Origin: Tepidisphaeraceae bacterium
Lineage (GTDB): Bacteria > Planctomycetota > Phycisphaerae > Tepidisphaerales > Tepidisphaeraceae
Length of the DNA: 64,000 nt
NCBI GenBank assembly: GCA_035998445.1
Contig: DASYHQ010000026.1
Span: 1-64,000 of the forward strand
Direction of reading: 5' to 3'
The notes under the pieces were generated by a model. It saw only the letters and a program-made list of their open reading frames with translations. It did not search any database and was not told the origin of the DNA. Of this stretch, positions 1 to 15,101 are shown one piece after another (the stretch's first letter is position 1; each line of letters starts with the position of its first letter). Both the position numbers and the translations under genes were made by a program.

Positions 1-180
1 GTGAGCATGCTCAAGCGGAACCTGGGCCCATTCGTCGCCGCCCGAACCGACCGCACCCGCTCGGCCGACGTAATGCTCCGCGTGCTGACCCACAATCTGG
101 CCTTGCTGATGCGCTTACTCAGAGAGCTTTTCTACGGAGCCGGACATCTCTCAAATTCCCATTTGAGTGAGGTCCCCTGA
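1..180 (+). pseudogene. C-terminal end of an insertion-sequence transposase (cut by the window edge)
   Basis: Frame 1 is open from the first base to a TGA at 178-180. The 59 residues carry the pattern SMLKRNLGPFVAARTDRTR followed by a leucine-rich helix beginning LRVLTHNLALL. That is the usual C-terminus of DDE transposases of the IS4/IS5 type, where a conserved S-x-x-KR-x-G stretch precedes a helical tail that ends the protein. The rest of the gene lies left of the window, so it may be intact or a remnant. It is followed on the opposite strand by an exported-protein gene. No terminal inverted repeat could be identified inside the 20 bases between the two genes. The family assignment rests on this short tail only. 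Confidence 0.55.
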
Positions 181-203
181 TCTATTCCCCCTTCTCCGCC
201 CCC

Positions 204-935
204 TCACTTGCCGGCGTCTTGAGCTGGTGGCGGTACAAGGACCGCACAGCCGGCCCAGCCAGCGACGGCAGTTTGGGGGATCTCAAGGACGTCCTCGGCC
301 TTGGCCTCACGGCTGAAAATTGAAAGCGTCGAACCCTTTCCGTCATTGTAGCCGAACCGGCCCCCCCTGATCGGCTTCCAGCCCTTTAGTTCAGGTATTT
401 TCGCGCCGGACCCAATCGCAATATACACATCGCCCGCCTGCTTCACGGTAATTTTTATGCTGGCCGGCTGACCTCCTGCCGTCTGCGTATAAGACCAGCC
501 CTCAAAGGCTGCGGGGATGTCGCTCCATACATAGTTACGATTCGAGAACGCCTTCGAATTATTGGTGAACGGTGCTAGTTTGAAGCCCGCGCCCTCGACT
601 GCAATTGCTGCGACGCTTTCTATCACGGATTTTTGAAGCGACTTCCGCAATGCGTCCGTTTGCTCCTTCGCGACCTTCGCCGCCTGGTCGGCAGCGTTCG
701 CCCCTTCAAGATTTCCGGCGACGATCATCTGTCGTCGAACCTCGGCAGCCGCCATGATGAAGACGTCATGTGCAGCCAGTTGACGCTTCACATAATCCAC
801 GCGCGCCGATTCTAACTCCTGATCTCGAGCCTGCGTCGCCTTGACAAGCGCCTGCGGCAACTCCGCGGCGGCTAGGGTCGTCTCTATTGGGACGAGCAAC
901 ACTACGAAGAGTTGGACGTAACGCACTTTCATCAT
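204..935 (-). CDS. exported protein of unknown function with N-terminal coiled coil
   Basis: The 243-residue product starts with a short charged segment and a hydrophobic stretch (about residues 7-23, ending TTLAAAE), consistent with a Sec signal peptide. Residues 25-110 are charged, alanine-rich and probably helical. The C-terminal 130 residues look like a beta-rich domain with aromatic and glycine positions (NRNYVWSDIP, GWSYTQTAGG, KGWKPIRGG). No family was recognised. Two start methionines are adjacent (MMK), so the start may be one codon later. It lies alone between an IS remnant and a toxin pair, which suggests an accessory region. Confidence 0.6.
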   Translation of the reverse strand: MMKVRYVQLFVVLLVPIETTLAAAELPQALVKATQARDQELESARVDYVKRQLAAHDVFIMAAAEVRRQMIVAGNLEGANAADQAAKVAKEQTDALRKSLQKSVIESVAAIAVEGAGFKLAPFTNNSKAFSNRNYVWSDIPAAFEGWSYTQTAGGQPASIKITVKQAGDVYIAIGSGAKIPELKGWKPIRGGRFGYNDGKGSTLSIFSREAKAEDVLEIPQTAVAGWAGCAVLVPPPAQDAGK

Positions 936-1005
936 CTCCGAATTAAGGCGGACACGGAAAAGGGGATAGTTACATGTTCTCGGCCTTCCTCGAACGCCCC
1001 GCGCT

Positions 1006-1212
1006 TCACACTCCGCGTGCTTCTATGTCCATCTGCTTCACGAGTTCCTCAGCGCTCCACTCGGGCAGCAGCGTGTCGCGCTCGGCGGTGTAATTGAGGG
1101 CGCTTCGCTCGAACTGGTGGATGAAACGCACCGCGTTGACCCAGCCGAGCGAGCGCACTAACGCTTCAAAGCCGCGGGAACGGAGTTCGACGGGTTCGAG
1201 TAGTTGCGTCAT
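1006..1212 (-). CDS. small protein coupled to the PIN-domain gene; candidate antitoxin
   Basis: This 68-residue ORF begins with an ATG that overlaps the stop of the upstream PIN gene (ATGA at 1212-1209), so the two are almost certainly translationally coupled. That overlap decides the start over an alternative ATG seven codons upstream. The sequence is mixed helical (FEALVRSLGWVNAVRFIHQF) with an acidic C-terminal half and no recognised DNA-binding motif. Position and size fit the antitoxin or partner of a type II toxin. The order is toxin first, which is the reverse of standard vapBC. Antitoxin function is inferred from context only. Confidence 0.6.
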   Translation of the reverse strand: MTQLLEPVELRSRGFEALVRSLGWVNAVRFIHQFERSALNYTAERDTLLPEWSAEELVKQMDIEARGV

Positions 1213-1652
1213 ATCGATAGCTCTCCGGCGCACGCCAGGATGGGAAGCACGCGCGTTCGAATCTTATCGCCATGACGCGTCGCGATGGCGATCAACCGAT
1301 CGTCGGTCGAGGCGAAGACGTTCGCTCCGGCCGCTTCGGCTCCGGCAACGTGAAGGGCATCGAAGCTCTTCCAGCCCAAGGCCATCAGTTCGCCGATCCG
1401 GTCTTGGAACGTCTGCGGTTCATTGGGCCGCCAGAGGGGGACGGCCGTCAACCATTGCTCGACGCGCACGGCTCGCTCGCGCACCGGGTTGAGCCGGTTC
1501 TCCAATGCGAGCGCCGTCGACCGCACGAACTGCACGTCATCGCCTTCCATCGCGAGCAGGCCGAGGACGGCCTCGGTCTCCAGCCGGATGCGCGGCTGAG
1601 ACTGATCGTCGAACGGCCGCTTGAGGCAACACATGTCCAGATAGATGAGCAT
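1209..1652 (-). CDS. PIN-domain protein, VapC-like putative ribonuclease toxin
   Basis: The 147-residue product has the layout of a small PIN-domain nuclease. An N-terminal strand carries the first acidic residue (LIYLDMCCLKRPFDD, Asp6), a central glutamate-containing helix follows (LETEAVLGLL), and a C-terminal half has SFDALHVAGAEAAGANVFASTDDRLI with the late acidic cluster. PIN toxins of the VapC group cut RNA, often tRNA, with Mg2+ bound by these acids. The stop overlaps the start of the small downstream ORF. The gene lies 165 bp downstream of rpoC in the same orientation, separated from it by a terminator. The family call is good; activity and target are unknown. Confidence 0.75.
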   Translation of the reverse strand: MLIYLDMCCLKRPFDDQSQPRIRLETEAVLGLLAMEGDDVQFVRSTALALENRLNPVRERAVRVEQWLTAVPLWRPNEPQTFQDRIGELMALGWKSFDALHVAGAEAAGANVFASTDDRLIAIATRHGDKIRTRVLPILACAGELSI

Positions 1653-1725
1653 GGCCTACGGCATCTTAACCGCGATGGCCCCTCCCGTCGCCCCATTGCC
1701 TGTCGTGCGAGCTTCCAGTGCCCAC

Positions 1726-1759
1726 GAAAAGACCCCGGTAACTTACGCCACCGGGGTCT
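1726..1759 (-). terminator. rho-independent terminator of rpoC
   Basis: A perfect 10-bp stem (1730-1739 with 1750-1759) with a 10-base loop is followed on the minus strand by a run of four T. It lies 58 bases after the rpoC stop codon, which ends the rpoB-rpoC transcript before the PIN toxin pair. Confidence 0.85.
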
Positions 1760-1817
1760 CGTCTTTCGCTCACGTTAACTCGATCTCACTGCATCGTCCC
1801 GAATAACCGGGGCGAGG

Positions 1818-6248
<4,431 letters not shown>

Positions 6249-6330
6249 GATCGTTCTCTTTTCTCTGGTCAGGCCGGCAACCCAATTGCGGGTTTCCGAC
6301 GGGGTCAAATTTACGTTCGTCACCGAGAGC

Positions 6331-6624
6331 TTACGCGGACCGTTTGCGTTTGCTCCCGGTAGCGCTCTTAGCAATTCGCAGGAACGCCTTTAGCAGGTCA
6401 TTCAGGGCTTGGTCGTCCGGAAAGGCCTTTCGGACTTCCGGCTCCAACTTGGCGTTCTTCGACGCCGCGATCTTTCGTTGGTGCGATCGGATTTCTTCTT
6501 TCGTCGGTTTGGCAAACAGGTTGCCACCCGCACGTTTCACCGGCACGAAGTGTGACGTATCGTCAGGCAGGTCGTACGCCATTTCCTCGGGCGTGAACGT
6601 CACCTTGCGCACGCTATGCTTCAC
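6331..6624 (-). CDS. brnA: BrnA-like / CopG-type antitoxin
   Basis: This 97-residue protein (from GTG 6624, [14 protein letters not shown]) follows brnT and overlaps its end by 11 bases. Its C-terminal third, [26 protein letters not shown], has the periodicity of the ribbon-helix-helix segment of BrnA/CopG antitoxins. An AGGAAGG ribosome site lies about 10 bases upstream of the GTG. An ATG start 21 codons upstream at 6687 is possible but would overlap brnT by 74 bases. In BrnTA systems BrnA neutralises the ribonuclease BrnT and represses the operon. Here it ends 82 bases before rpoC, so read-through from it reaches rpoC. The antitoxin call comes from the tail and the neighbour. Confidence 0.7.
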   Translation of the reverse strand: MKHSVRKVTFTPEEMAYDLPDDTSHFVPVKRAGGNLFAKPTKEEIRSHQRKIAASKNAKLEPEVRKAFPDDQALNDLLKAFLRIAKSATGSKRKRSA

Positions 6625-6899
6625 CGGTGTAACGGCCTTCCTCTGCGCGATTCGCTCTGCGAGCAGTGATGATGCGGATCGTTTCATTGCGTTCCGTGTA
6701 GGCGACAGAAATCAGTCGCCATTTGCTTGAGATTCCGATCAACAACCAACGATCTTCATGCCTTGAGTGCGCCGCGTCGTACTCCACCTTGCGATGCAAG
6801 TCATCGAACGCACTCTCGGCTTCGGCGAACGACACGCGATGCTTCCGCAGGTTCGCGGCTGCCTTGTCGTCGTCCCCACTCGAACTTCAGGCCTTTCAA
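6614..6899 (-). pseudogene. brnT: BrnT-type ribonuclease toxin, frameshifted near the N-terminus
   Basis: Read from a TTG at 6899 (GAGGAG ribosome site at 6905-6910) the frame begins MKGLKFEW and then leaves the BrnT frame. One base later the same sequence gives DDDKAAANLRKHRVSFAEA, the conserved BrnT start, and continues to a full C-terminus (RWLLIGISSKW, then RIITARRANRAEEGRY, with the conserved I-x-x-ARRA block). Removing one G from the run at 6874-6877 joins the halves into a complete protein of about 94 residues. Either the toxin is inactivated by a one-base insertion in a homopolymer, or this is a sequencing or assembly error. The TTG overlaps the stop of the upstream membrane-protein gene (TTGA). 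Confidence 0.8.
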
Positions 6900-7092
6900 G
6901 CCTGCTCCTCTTTCGTTTCAGGCACCGACTTGGAGTCGGTGATTGGTTTTACTTCAAAGCCGCGGCGTGATCGGGTCCGAAATTTTCGAACCGCATCAAT
7001 AGCGAGTAACACCAGCAGCGAGGGAACTATAACTAGGCCTATGAAGAACAAGCTCCAAACGAATAGTTCGTTCCGGTGATACTCCGCCTCGG

Positions 7093-7096
<4 letters not shown>
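6896..7096 (-). CDS. small single-span membrane protein in the rpoB-rpoC gap
   Basis: The 66-residue protein has one strongly hydrophobic segment (about residues 12-36, [20 protein letters not shown]) followed by a basic stretch ([10 protein letters not shown]) and a charged tail. That suggests an N-out single helix with a cytoplasmic tail. The start is a GTG that overlaps the rpoB stop (GTGA at 7096-7093), and its own stop overlaps the TTG of brnT. The three reading frames rpoB, this gene and brnT are therefore chained by four-base overlaps. No family was recognised. Confidence 0.6.
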
Positions 7097-10863
<3,767 letters not shown>

Positions 10864-10958
10864 CGTTCGTCCTTAAAGTCTGAGGGAACGTTGCGTTAGT
10901 TTGCCTCGCCACCGCCGGCGACGAGCCGAATCATCGACCCGGATGAGTCGACAAAGAA

Positions 10959-10984
10959 AGCCGCTTCGGTCACGAAAAGCGGCT
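10959..10984 (-). promoter_or_regulatory. stem-loop in the rpoB leader, possible attenuator
   Basis: An 8-bp perfect stem (AGCCGCTT with AAGCGGCT) lies 96 bases before the rpoB start. On the minus strand it is followed by TTCTTTG, a weak U-rich tract. It could act as a leaky terminator or simply structure the leader. It is a visible structure without known regulator. Confidence 0.35.
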
Positions 10985-11098
10985 CATGTCTTGGCGGTGG
11001 GCGTCACGTTACCTGGACACCCGCCCACCACTCTCAAAGTTAAATATCGCGTGCAGTACGTTAGGGGCCTGGAAAACACCAATCAAGCGCAACGAAAT

Positions 11099-11135
11099 AA
11101 CCAAGACCCGACAGCATCCGCTGCGGGACTTGGTT
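11099..11135 (-). promoter_or_regulatory. long stem-loop in the rpoB leader
   Basis: Arms at 11099-11110 and 11124-11135 pair over 12 positions with one mismatch and a 13-base loop. The hairpin lies about 40 bases inside the predicted rpoB transcript. No ORF of weight overlaps it, and an 87-codon plus-strand frame at 10901-11164 looks fortuitous. The region 10864-11310 otherwise shows no gene. Confidence 0.4.
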
Positions 11136-11179
11136 CAATTGCGTGGATGGTTATTCTAGGCTAGTCAACTGACCGCGCC

Positions 11180-11208
11180 AACATAAACCATAAAATGTCA
11201 GTCGTCAA
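11180..11208 (-). promoter_or_regulatory. predicted sigma-70 type promoter of rpoB
   Basis: On the minus strand TTGACG (11208-11203) and TATGTT (11185-11180) are separated by exactly 17 bases. Transcription would start near 11173 and leave a leader of about 310 bases that holds two stem-loops. It is the best -35/-10 pair seen upstream of rpoB, and it fits rpoB having been cut off from the ribosomal-protein genes by inserted DNA. Confidence 0.5.
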
Positions 11209-11310
11209 GTTAATGATGATTGAATAACAGGAGGGATGTAAGTCAGATCGCTTCGTGATCGGTGGACGGCATCCCACGGTGGCAGATTCCTGAAGCAGCG
11301 TCAGGCCTCA

Positions 11311-11387
11311 TCATCCTGAGGCACTCAGAAGAATCTCTTCCACCCCACGTCACGGGGGAGGAGATCCTTCGAAGTACCTCAGGATGA
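11311..11387. repeat. intergenic palindrome, family A copy 1
   Basis: The left arm TCATCCTGAGGCACTCAGAA (11311 on) and the right arm ending AAGTACCTCAGGATGA (11387) form an imperfect inverted repeat of about 27 bp per arm with a short spacer. The same arms occur at 24538-24616 and 52604-52675. It lies between the PA14/DUF1080 gene end and the rpoB promoter. Confidence 0.85.
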
Positions 11388-11416
11388 CGGCACCTGCTAA
11401 CTCTTATCGCGAGCCT

Positions 11417-14089
11417 CTACTTCAACGCCCTTATCTTGATATTGCGATACGCTACCCAGTCGCCGTGATCTTGGAGGACCAGATGCCCCTCCTTCTCGCG
11501 GCCGTAGCGTTTTTGGTCCTTGAACTTGCTGCCGGCCCAAGCAGCCTCCCAATCCGGGCTGTTTAGCTCGTATTCGACTATTTTCTCGCCATTTAGCCAA
11601 TGTTCGACGTGGTTCCCCTTCACCACCAGCCGAGCCCGGTTCCAGCGACCGGCGGGCCGGGTGACGTCGGTGGTTGGGGCGAACATCGCGTACGCGGAGC
11701 CCGCGGAGGTGAGCGCGTTGCGGCCATCGGGGTGGCGCTCGTTGTCCAGCACCTGCATCTCGGGACCGGTCAGGTACCCGATCGGCAGGTCTTCGCTCAC
11801 CCGGTAAAAGATGCCGCTGTTACCACCTTGGCTGACCTTCCAGTCCAGCGAAAGCTCGAAGTCCTTGAACGATTCTTTCGTAATGATATCCCCCCCACCG
11901 CCTACACGAGCCAAGGCACCGTCCTCGACCGTCCACCCCGAGGGCATCGCTTCCTTTCGGTAGCCGCGCCACGCGTCGGTCGACTGACCATCGAACAGCA
12001 ACCGCCAGCCCGCGGACTTTTCGGCGTCGGTGAGCTGATTGGCGGGCGGCGCCGGTGGCACCTCCATCGTGGCGTTCTTGGGGATCGCGTTCAGCGTGTA
12101 CCACGCCTCGGTCACCCACAGCGTCTTGCCGGATGCCGACTTCAACTGTGGGTCGAGCCGTACGTAGACCACATGCCCCGGCTTCATCTCGGGGATGGGC
12201 AGGAACAGCGTCTTGCGGTCGGCGGAGAGGCCTATCGAGGCCAGGGCGATGTCGTCCAAGCCCACCTTTGGTCCGCCGTACTGTTCGTTAGGCACGTAGC
12301 GCCATTGCTGGACGATGAACGCATCAGGCTCAAGCATGACATCGTCGGCGACGGGTTCGGTCAGGTCGATCTGCAGGCCGTTCGTCTTCGCCCGCACCGC
12401 CAAGGGTTCAAAGGCGGTCTTGTCGTTCCACGCCAGCCGTTGCAGGCCGAAGCTCTTCTTCCCCTGCTGGCCCCAGTTACCGCTCGAGCCGATCTGACCT
12501 ACGTACAGGTCACCCTTCGGCCCGATATGCAGCCGATTTACGCCTCCTTCCAGCCCCTGGGTGAACTGCAGCGCCGCCCCCTGCCACTGGCCGTCAATCT
12601 TCTCGATGAAGACGCGGTTGATGCCGCCATGCGTTACGTCACCCAACAGCACCTGCCCGGCGTACGGGCCCTGCTCCACGTAGACCGGCTCGCTCGGTGA
12701 ATTGCCGATCTCGTTCTGCGGCAGCCACGCGATGGGTGGCGTCGGTGGGCGATCGGCGTTGTCGTGATCCGGGTTGATGTGCGAGTTGTAGAAATGCCCT
12801 TCCTGCACGTGCACCAGCTTCGACGACGGCAACCAGTCGCCTTGATTGTCGGCCACCAGAACTGCGCCGTCCGGTCCAAGGCCGATGCCGTTCGGCGTGC
12901 GCAGACCGGTCGCGAACATTTCCACGCTGCCGTCCATGCCGATCTTGATCGCCGTGCCACGGCCCTTCACCTGATTCGCGGTCGTCGCGCCGCCGGGATT
13001 AATCGCGACGGCGAGGTTCGCGTAGAAGTAGCCGTCCTTATAGGCCAGCCCGAACGCGAACTCGTGGAAGTTGTCGGTCACGTTCCAGTTGTTCGCCACG
13101 CTGCGGTACTCGTCGGCGACGTCGTCCTTGTTGTGGTCGATCAGCTCGGTCAGCTCTTGCTTCTGCAGCACGAACACGCGCCCGTCTACCACGCGCAGCC
13201 CGAGCGGCTCCGCCAGGCCCGCCGCGAACCGTTTCACGGTGATCTTCGACGCATCCGGTTGGTCGACATTGTCCAGGATGTACACGCCGCCCGTCGGGTC
13301 CCACGTGCAGATGACCATCCGGCCATCGGGCAGGAAGTCGATGCCACCCACCTTGGGCTCAAACCCGTCCGGCCGGGCCTGCGACAGGTTGAGCGACGGA
13401 TGCACGGCATCCAGTGGCCTAGCGTCACCCGGGCGCGTCTCGCGCGTCTGCTTCGTCACGACCTTCTTCGGCCCCGGGCTGGTCACCCGCACCTCGCCCG
13501 CAGGACAGGTGAACACGGCCGGTGGGACGATCTCAAACTCCTTCGCGCCCGGCGGCTTCCACCGCAACACGAGCGCCTCGCCGCCATCCATTTCGAAGTG
13601 ACGCACGACGAACGGATGCTCGCCCTTGGTCAGCTTGGTCGTGGCGGTCTTCGGGTCGGCGCTGCTGTGCAAACCGTCGTGGTTGACGACGACCTTGCCG
13701 TTAATGGCCAGCGTCGAACCGTCGTCACTGTTCAGGCGAAACGTGTACTCGCCCGGCTCGGTGATGTTGATAAACCCACTCACCTCAGTGATGAACCGCT
13801 CGGAAAGCCCGCCGAAGTCGTCGACGTTATTGAAGTTGATGTTCGGCCGCTTCACGTTGACGTTGGCGGTCTGGTTCGGCACGAGCAGCGGAATCTCACC
13901 GCTGCGTCCCTCGAACTGGTAGACGCGCATGGAGACGCCCGGCTCGCGCACCATCGACGCCTCGTTCGGCGCCGCCGAGGGAGCAGATGCGTCTTGCGCC
14001 AACGCGAGTCGAGTCGATGCCGCAGCGCTCGTCAACGCCAACGCGGCCGCGATTGTGATCTTCGTGATGCTCTGGTGGTTCATGTTCAT
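11417..14089 (-). CDS. exported PA14 / sugar-dehydrogenase-like beta-propeller / DUF1080 fusion
   Basis: The 890-residue protein has a signal peptide (residues 1-31, ending ALAQDA). Residues 50-200 resemble a PA14 domain (SGFINITEPGEYTFRLNSDDGSTLAINGK in pieces). Residues 235-660 resemble the propeller of sorbosone / PQQ-type glucose dehydrogenases (FLPDGRMVICTWDPTGGVYI, LRTPNGIGLGPDGAVLVADN). Residues 690-890 form a DUF1080 (3-keto-disaccharide hydrolase, laminin-G-like) domain beginning WRLLFDGQSTDAWRGY. This architecture fits periplasmic or surface carbohydrate processing, a common planctomycete theme. The start ATG overlaps the upstream lipoprotein stop by one base (TAATG), so the pair is one operon. 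Whether the propeller binds PQQ cannot be read from sequence. Confidence 0.85.
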   Translation of the reverse strand: MNMNHQSITKITIAAALALTSAAASTRLALAQDASAPSAAPNEASMVREPGVSMRVYQFEGRSGEIPLLVPNQTANVNVKRPNINFNNVDDFGGLSERFITEVSGFINITEPGEYTFRLNSDDGSTLAINGKVVVNHDGLHSSADPKTATTKLTKGEHPFVVRHFEMDGGEALVLRWKPPGAKEFEIVPPAVFTCPAGEVRVTSPGPKKVVTKQTRETRPGDARPLDAVHPSLNLSQARPDGFEPKVGGIDFLPDGRMVICTWDPTGGVYILDNVDQPDASKITVKRFAAGLAEPLGLRVVDGRVFVLQKQELTELIDHNKDDVADEYRSVANNWNVTDNFHEFAFGLAYKDGYFYANLAVAINPGGATTANQVKGRGTAIKIGMDGSVEMFATGLRTPNGIGLGPDGAVLVADNQGDWLPSSKLVHVQEGHFYNSHINPDHDNADRPPTPPIAWLPQNEIGNSPSEPVYVEQGPYAGQVLLGDVTHGGINRVFIEKIDGQWQGAALQFTQGLEGGVNRLHIGPKGDLYVGQIGSSGNWGQQGKKSFGLQRLAWNDKTAFEPLAVRAKTNGLQIDLTEPVADDVMLEPDAFIVQQWRYVPNEQYGGPKVGLDDIALASIGLSADRKTLFLPIPEMKPGHVVYVRLDPQLKSASGKTLWVTEAWYTLNAIPKNATMEVPPAPPANQLTDAEKSAGWRLLFDGQSTDAWRGYRKEAMPSGWTVEDGALARVGGGGDIITKESFKDFELSLDWKVSQGGNSGIFYRVSEDLPIGYLTGPEMQVLDNERHPDGRNALTSAGSAYAMFAPTTDVTRPAGRWNRARLVVKGNHVEHWLNGEKIVEYELNSPDWEAAWAGSKFKDQKRYGREKEGHLVLQDHGDWVAYRNIKIRALK

Positions 14090-14886
14090 TACTTGGCTGC
14101 CTTCAGTTCGGTAACCAGGGTGGTCGTGCCGTCGCGGTCGAACGCGAGCATGCGCTGTTCGCCGGCCGTTTCCAGTTCGGCCTGAGCGGGATTGCCGGAA
14201 TCACCTGCGGCGGCCTCCGGGATCGTGACGTCACCCGCCTGCGGCAGTTGTAGCAGCAGGCGCGCGCCCTGCGGCAGTCCCTTGATGGTGAACGCTCGCT
14301 GCAAGCGAGTCGCGGGTCCATCCGACGTTGCGATCTCGGGCTGCTCCTGCACTTCAACCTTCCCGGCGTCGCCGAGGTCGACCGTGTAATTGAGGGTGAC
14401 GCCACCGTCGCGTTGCGTATAGCCACGATAGGCTGGGCGGATCGGTTGCGGTCTTCCATCGCGCACGATCGACCAGCCTTGCGCGGCTTGATCGAAGTAC
14501 GTCTCGCCCTGCGATTGCGGTTGAGGACCGTGGCGCGTGTCGTACACGCCGCCGGTGAACTTCACACCGCCCGACCACGCCTTCACCAGCGTGCAGGTCT
14601 GCGTGTCGTAAGCGAGCCAAAGCGGATCGGCCAGTGCGACCGTCAACATGCGCGGCTTCTTGTTCAGCACGGAGCGGAACACCCACGGGTCGCGCGGCCG
14701 GGTCGTCGGGGCCGGCGCGACTTTCGCCGCTACCGGGCCGGTGGCGGGCGTCACTGCCACAGGCGCGCCGGGCTGCGCCGGCGCCTCGACCTGGGCGACC
14801 GCTTGTCGAACGCCATTGTCGGCTGGGCCGTTACAGGCCGTGAGAAGAAAGGGTAAGACGAGATACGCTGGCCAACGATGTGTCAC
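14089..14886 (-). CDS. lipoprotein of the family found beside or inside DUF1080 / sugar-dehydrogenase-like proteins
   Basis: The 265-residue product starts at GTG 14886, giving a short basic start, a hydrophobic segment and a lipobox (LLTAC, cysteine about residue 17). A longer frame up to 15090 lacks a signal and was rejected. After a proline/alanine linker the domain starts DPWVFRSVLNKKPRMLTVAL and contains LWLAYDTQTCTLVKAWSGGV and YDTRHGPQPQSQGETYF. I recall this pattern from the N-terminal parts of large planctomycete and verrucomicrobial exported proteins that carry PA14 or cytochrome domains; that cannot be checked here. It is co-transcribed with the PA14/propeller/DUF1080 gene and probably works with it outside the cytoplasm. 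Confidence 0.65.
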   Translation of the reverse strand: MTHRWPAYLVLPFLLTACNGPADNGVRQAVAQVEAPAQPGAPVAVTPATGPVAAKVAPAPTTRPRDPWVFRSVLNKKPRMLTVALADPLWLAYDTQTCTLVKAWSGGVKFTGGVYDTRHGPQPQSQGETYFDQAAQGWSIVRDGRPQPIRPAYRGYTQRDGGVTLNYTVDLGDAGKVEVQEQPEIATSDGPATRLQRAFTIKGLPQGARLLLQLPQAGDVTIPEAAAGDSGNPAQAELETAGEQRMLAFDRDGTTTLVTELKAAK

Positions 14887-15101
14887 GCTGTAGGTCTCCG
14901 CGTCGAAGTGAGTTGATATGGCTGCGGTGCGTCTCCGGGCATCCGTGCCTGCGCCGGTTGCTTCGTGCTCGATCGAGCAGGAGTGCGTCCGGCTAAAGTC
15001 TCGCCAAGGCAGACGTCGGTAGTCTACCCCAAGACAGTACCGCCCGGAACCGGCTGCGTTGTAGAAGGATGAGTTGACGTCGCCCTTCACGGCCCCTGCG
15101 A

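Noticed and set aside
10901-11164. 87-codon frame in the rpoB leader
   Set aside because: No signal, no ribosome site, overlaps the two leader hairpins; composition looks non-coding.
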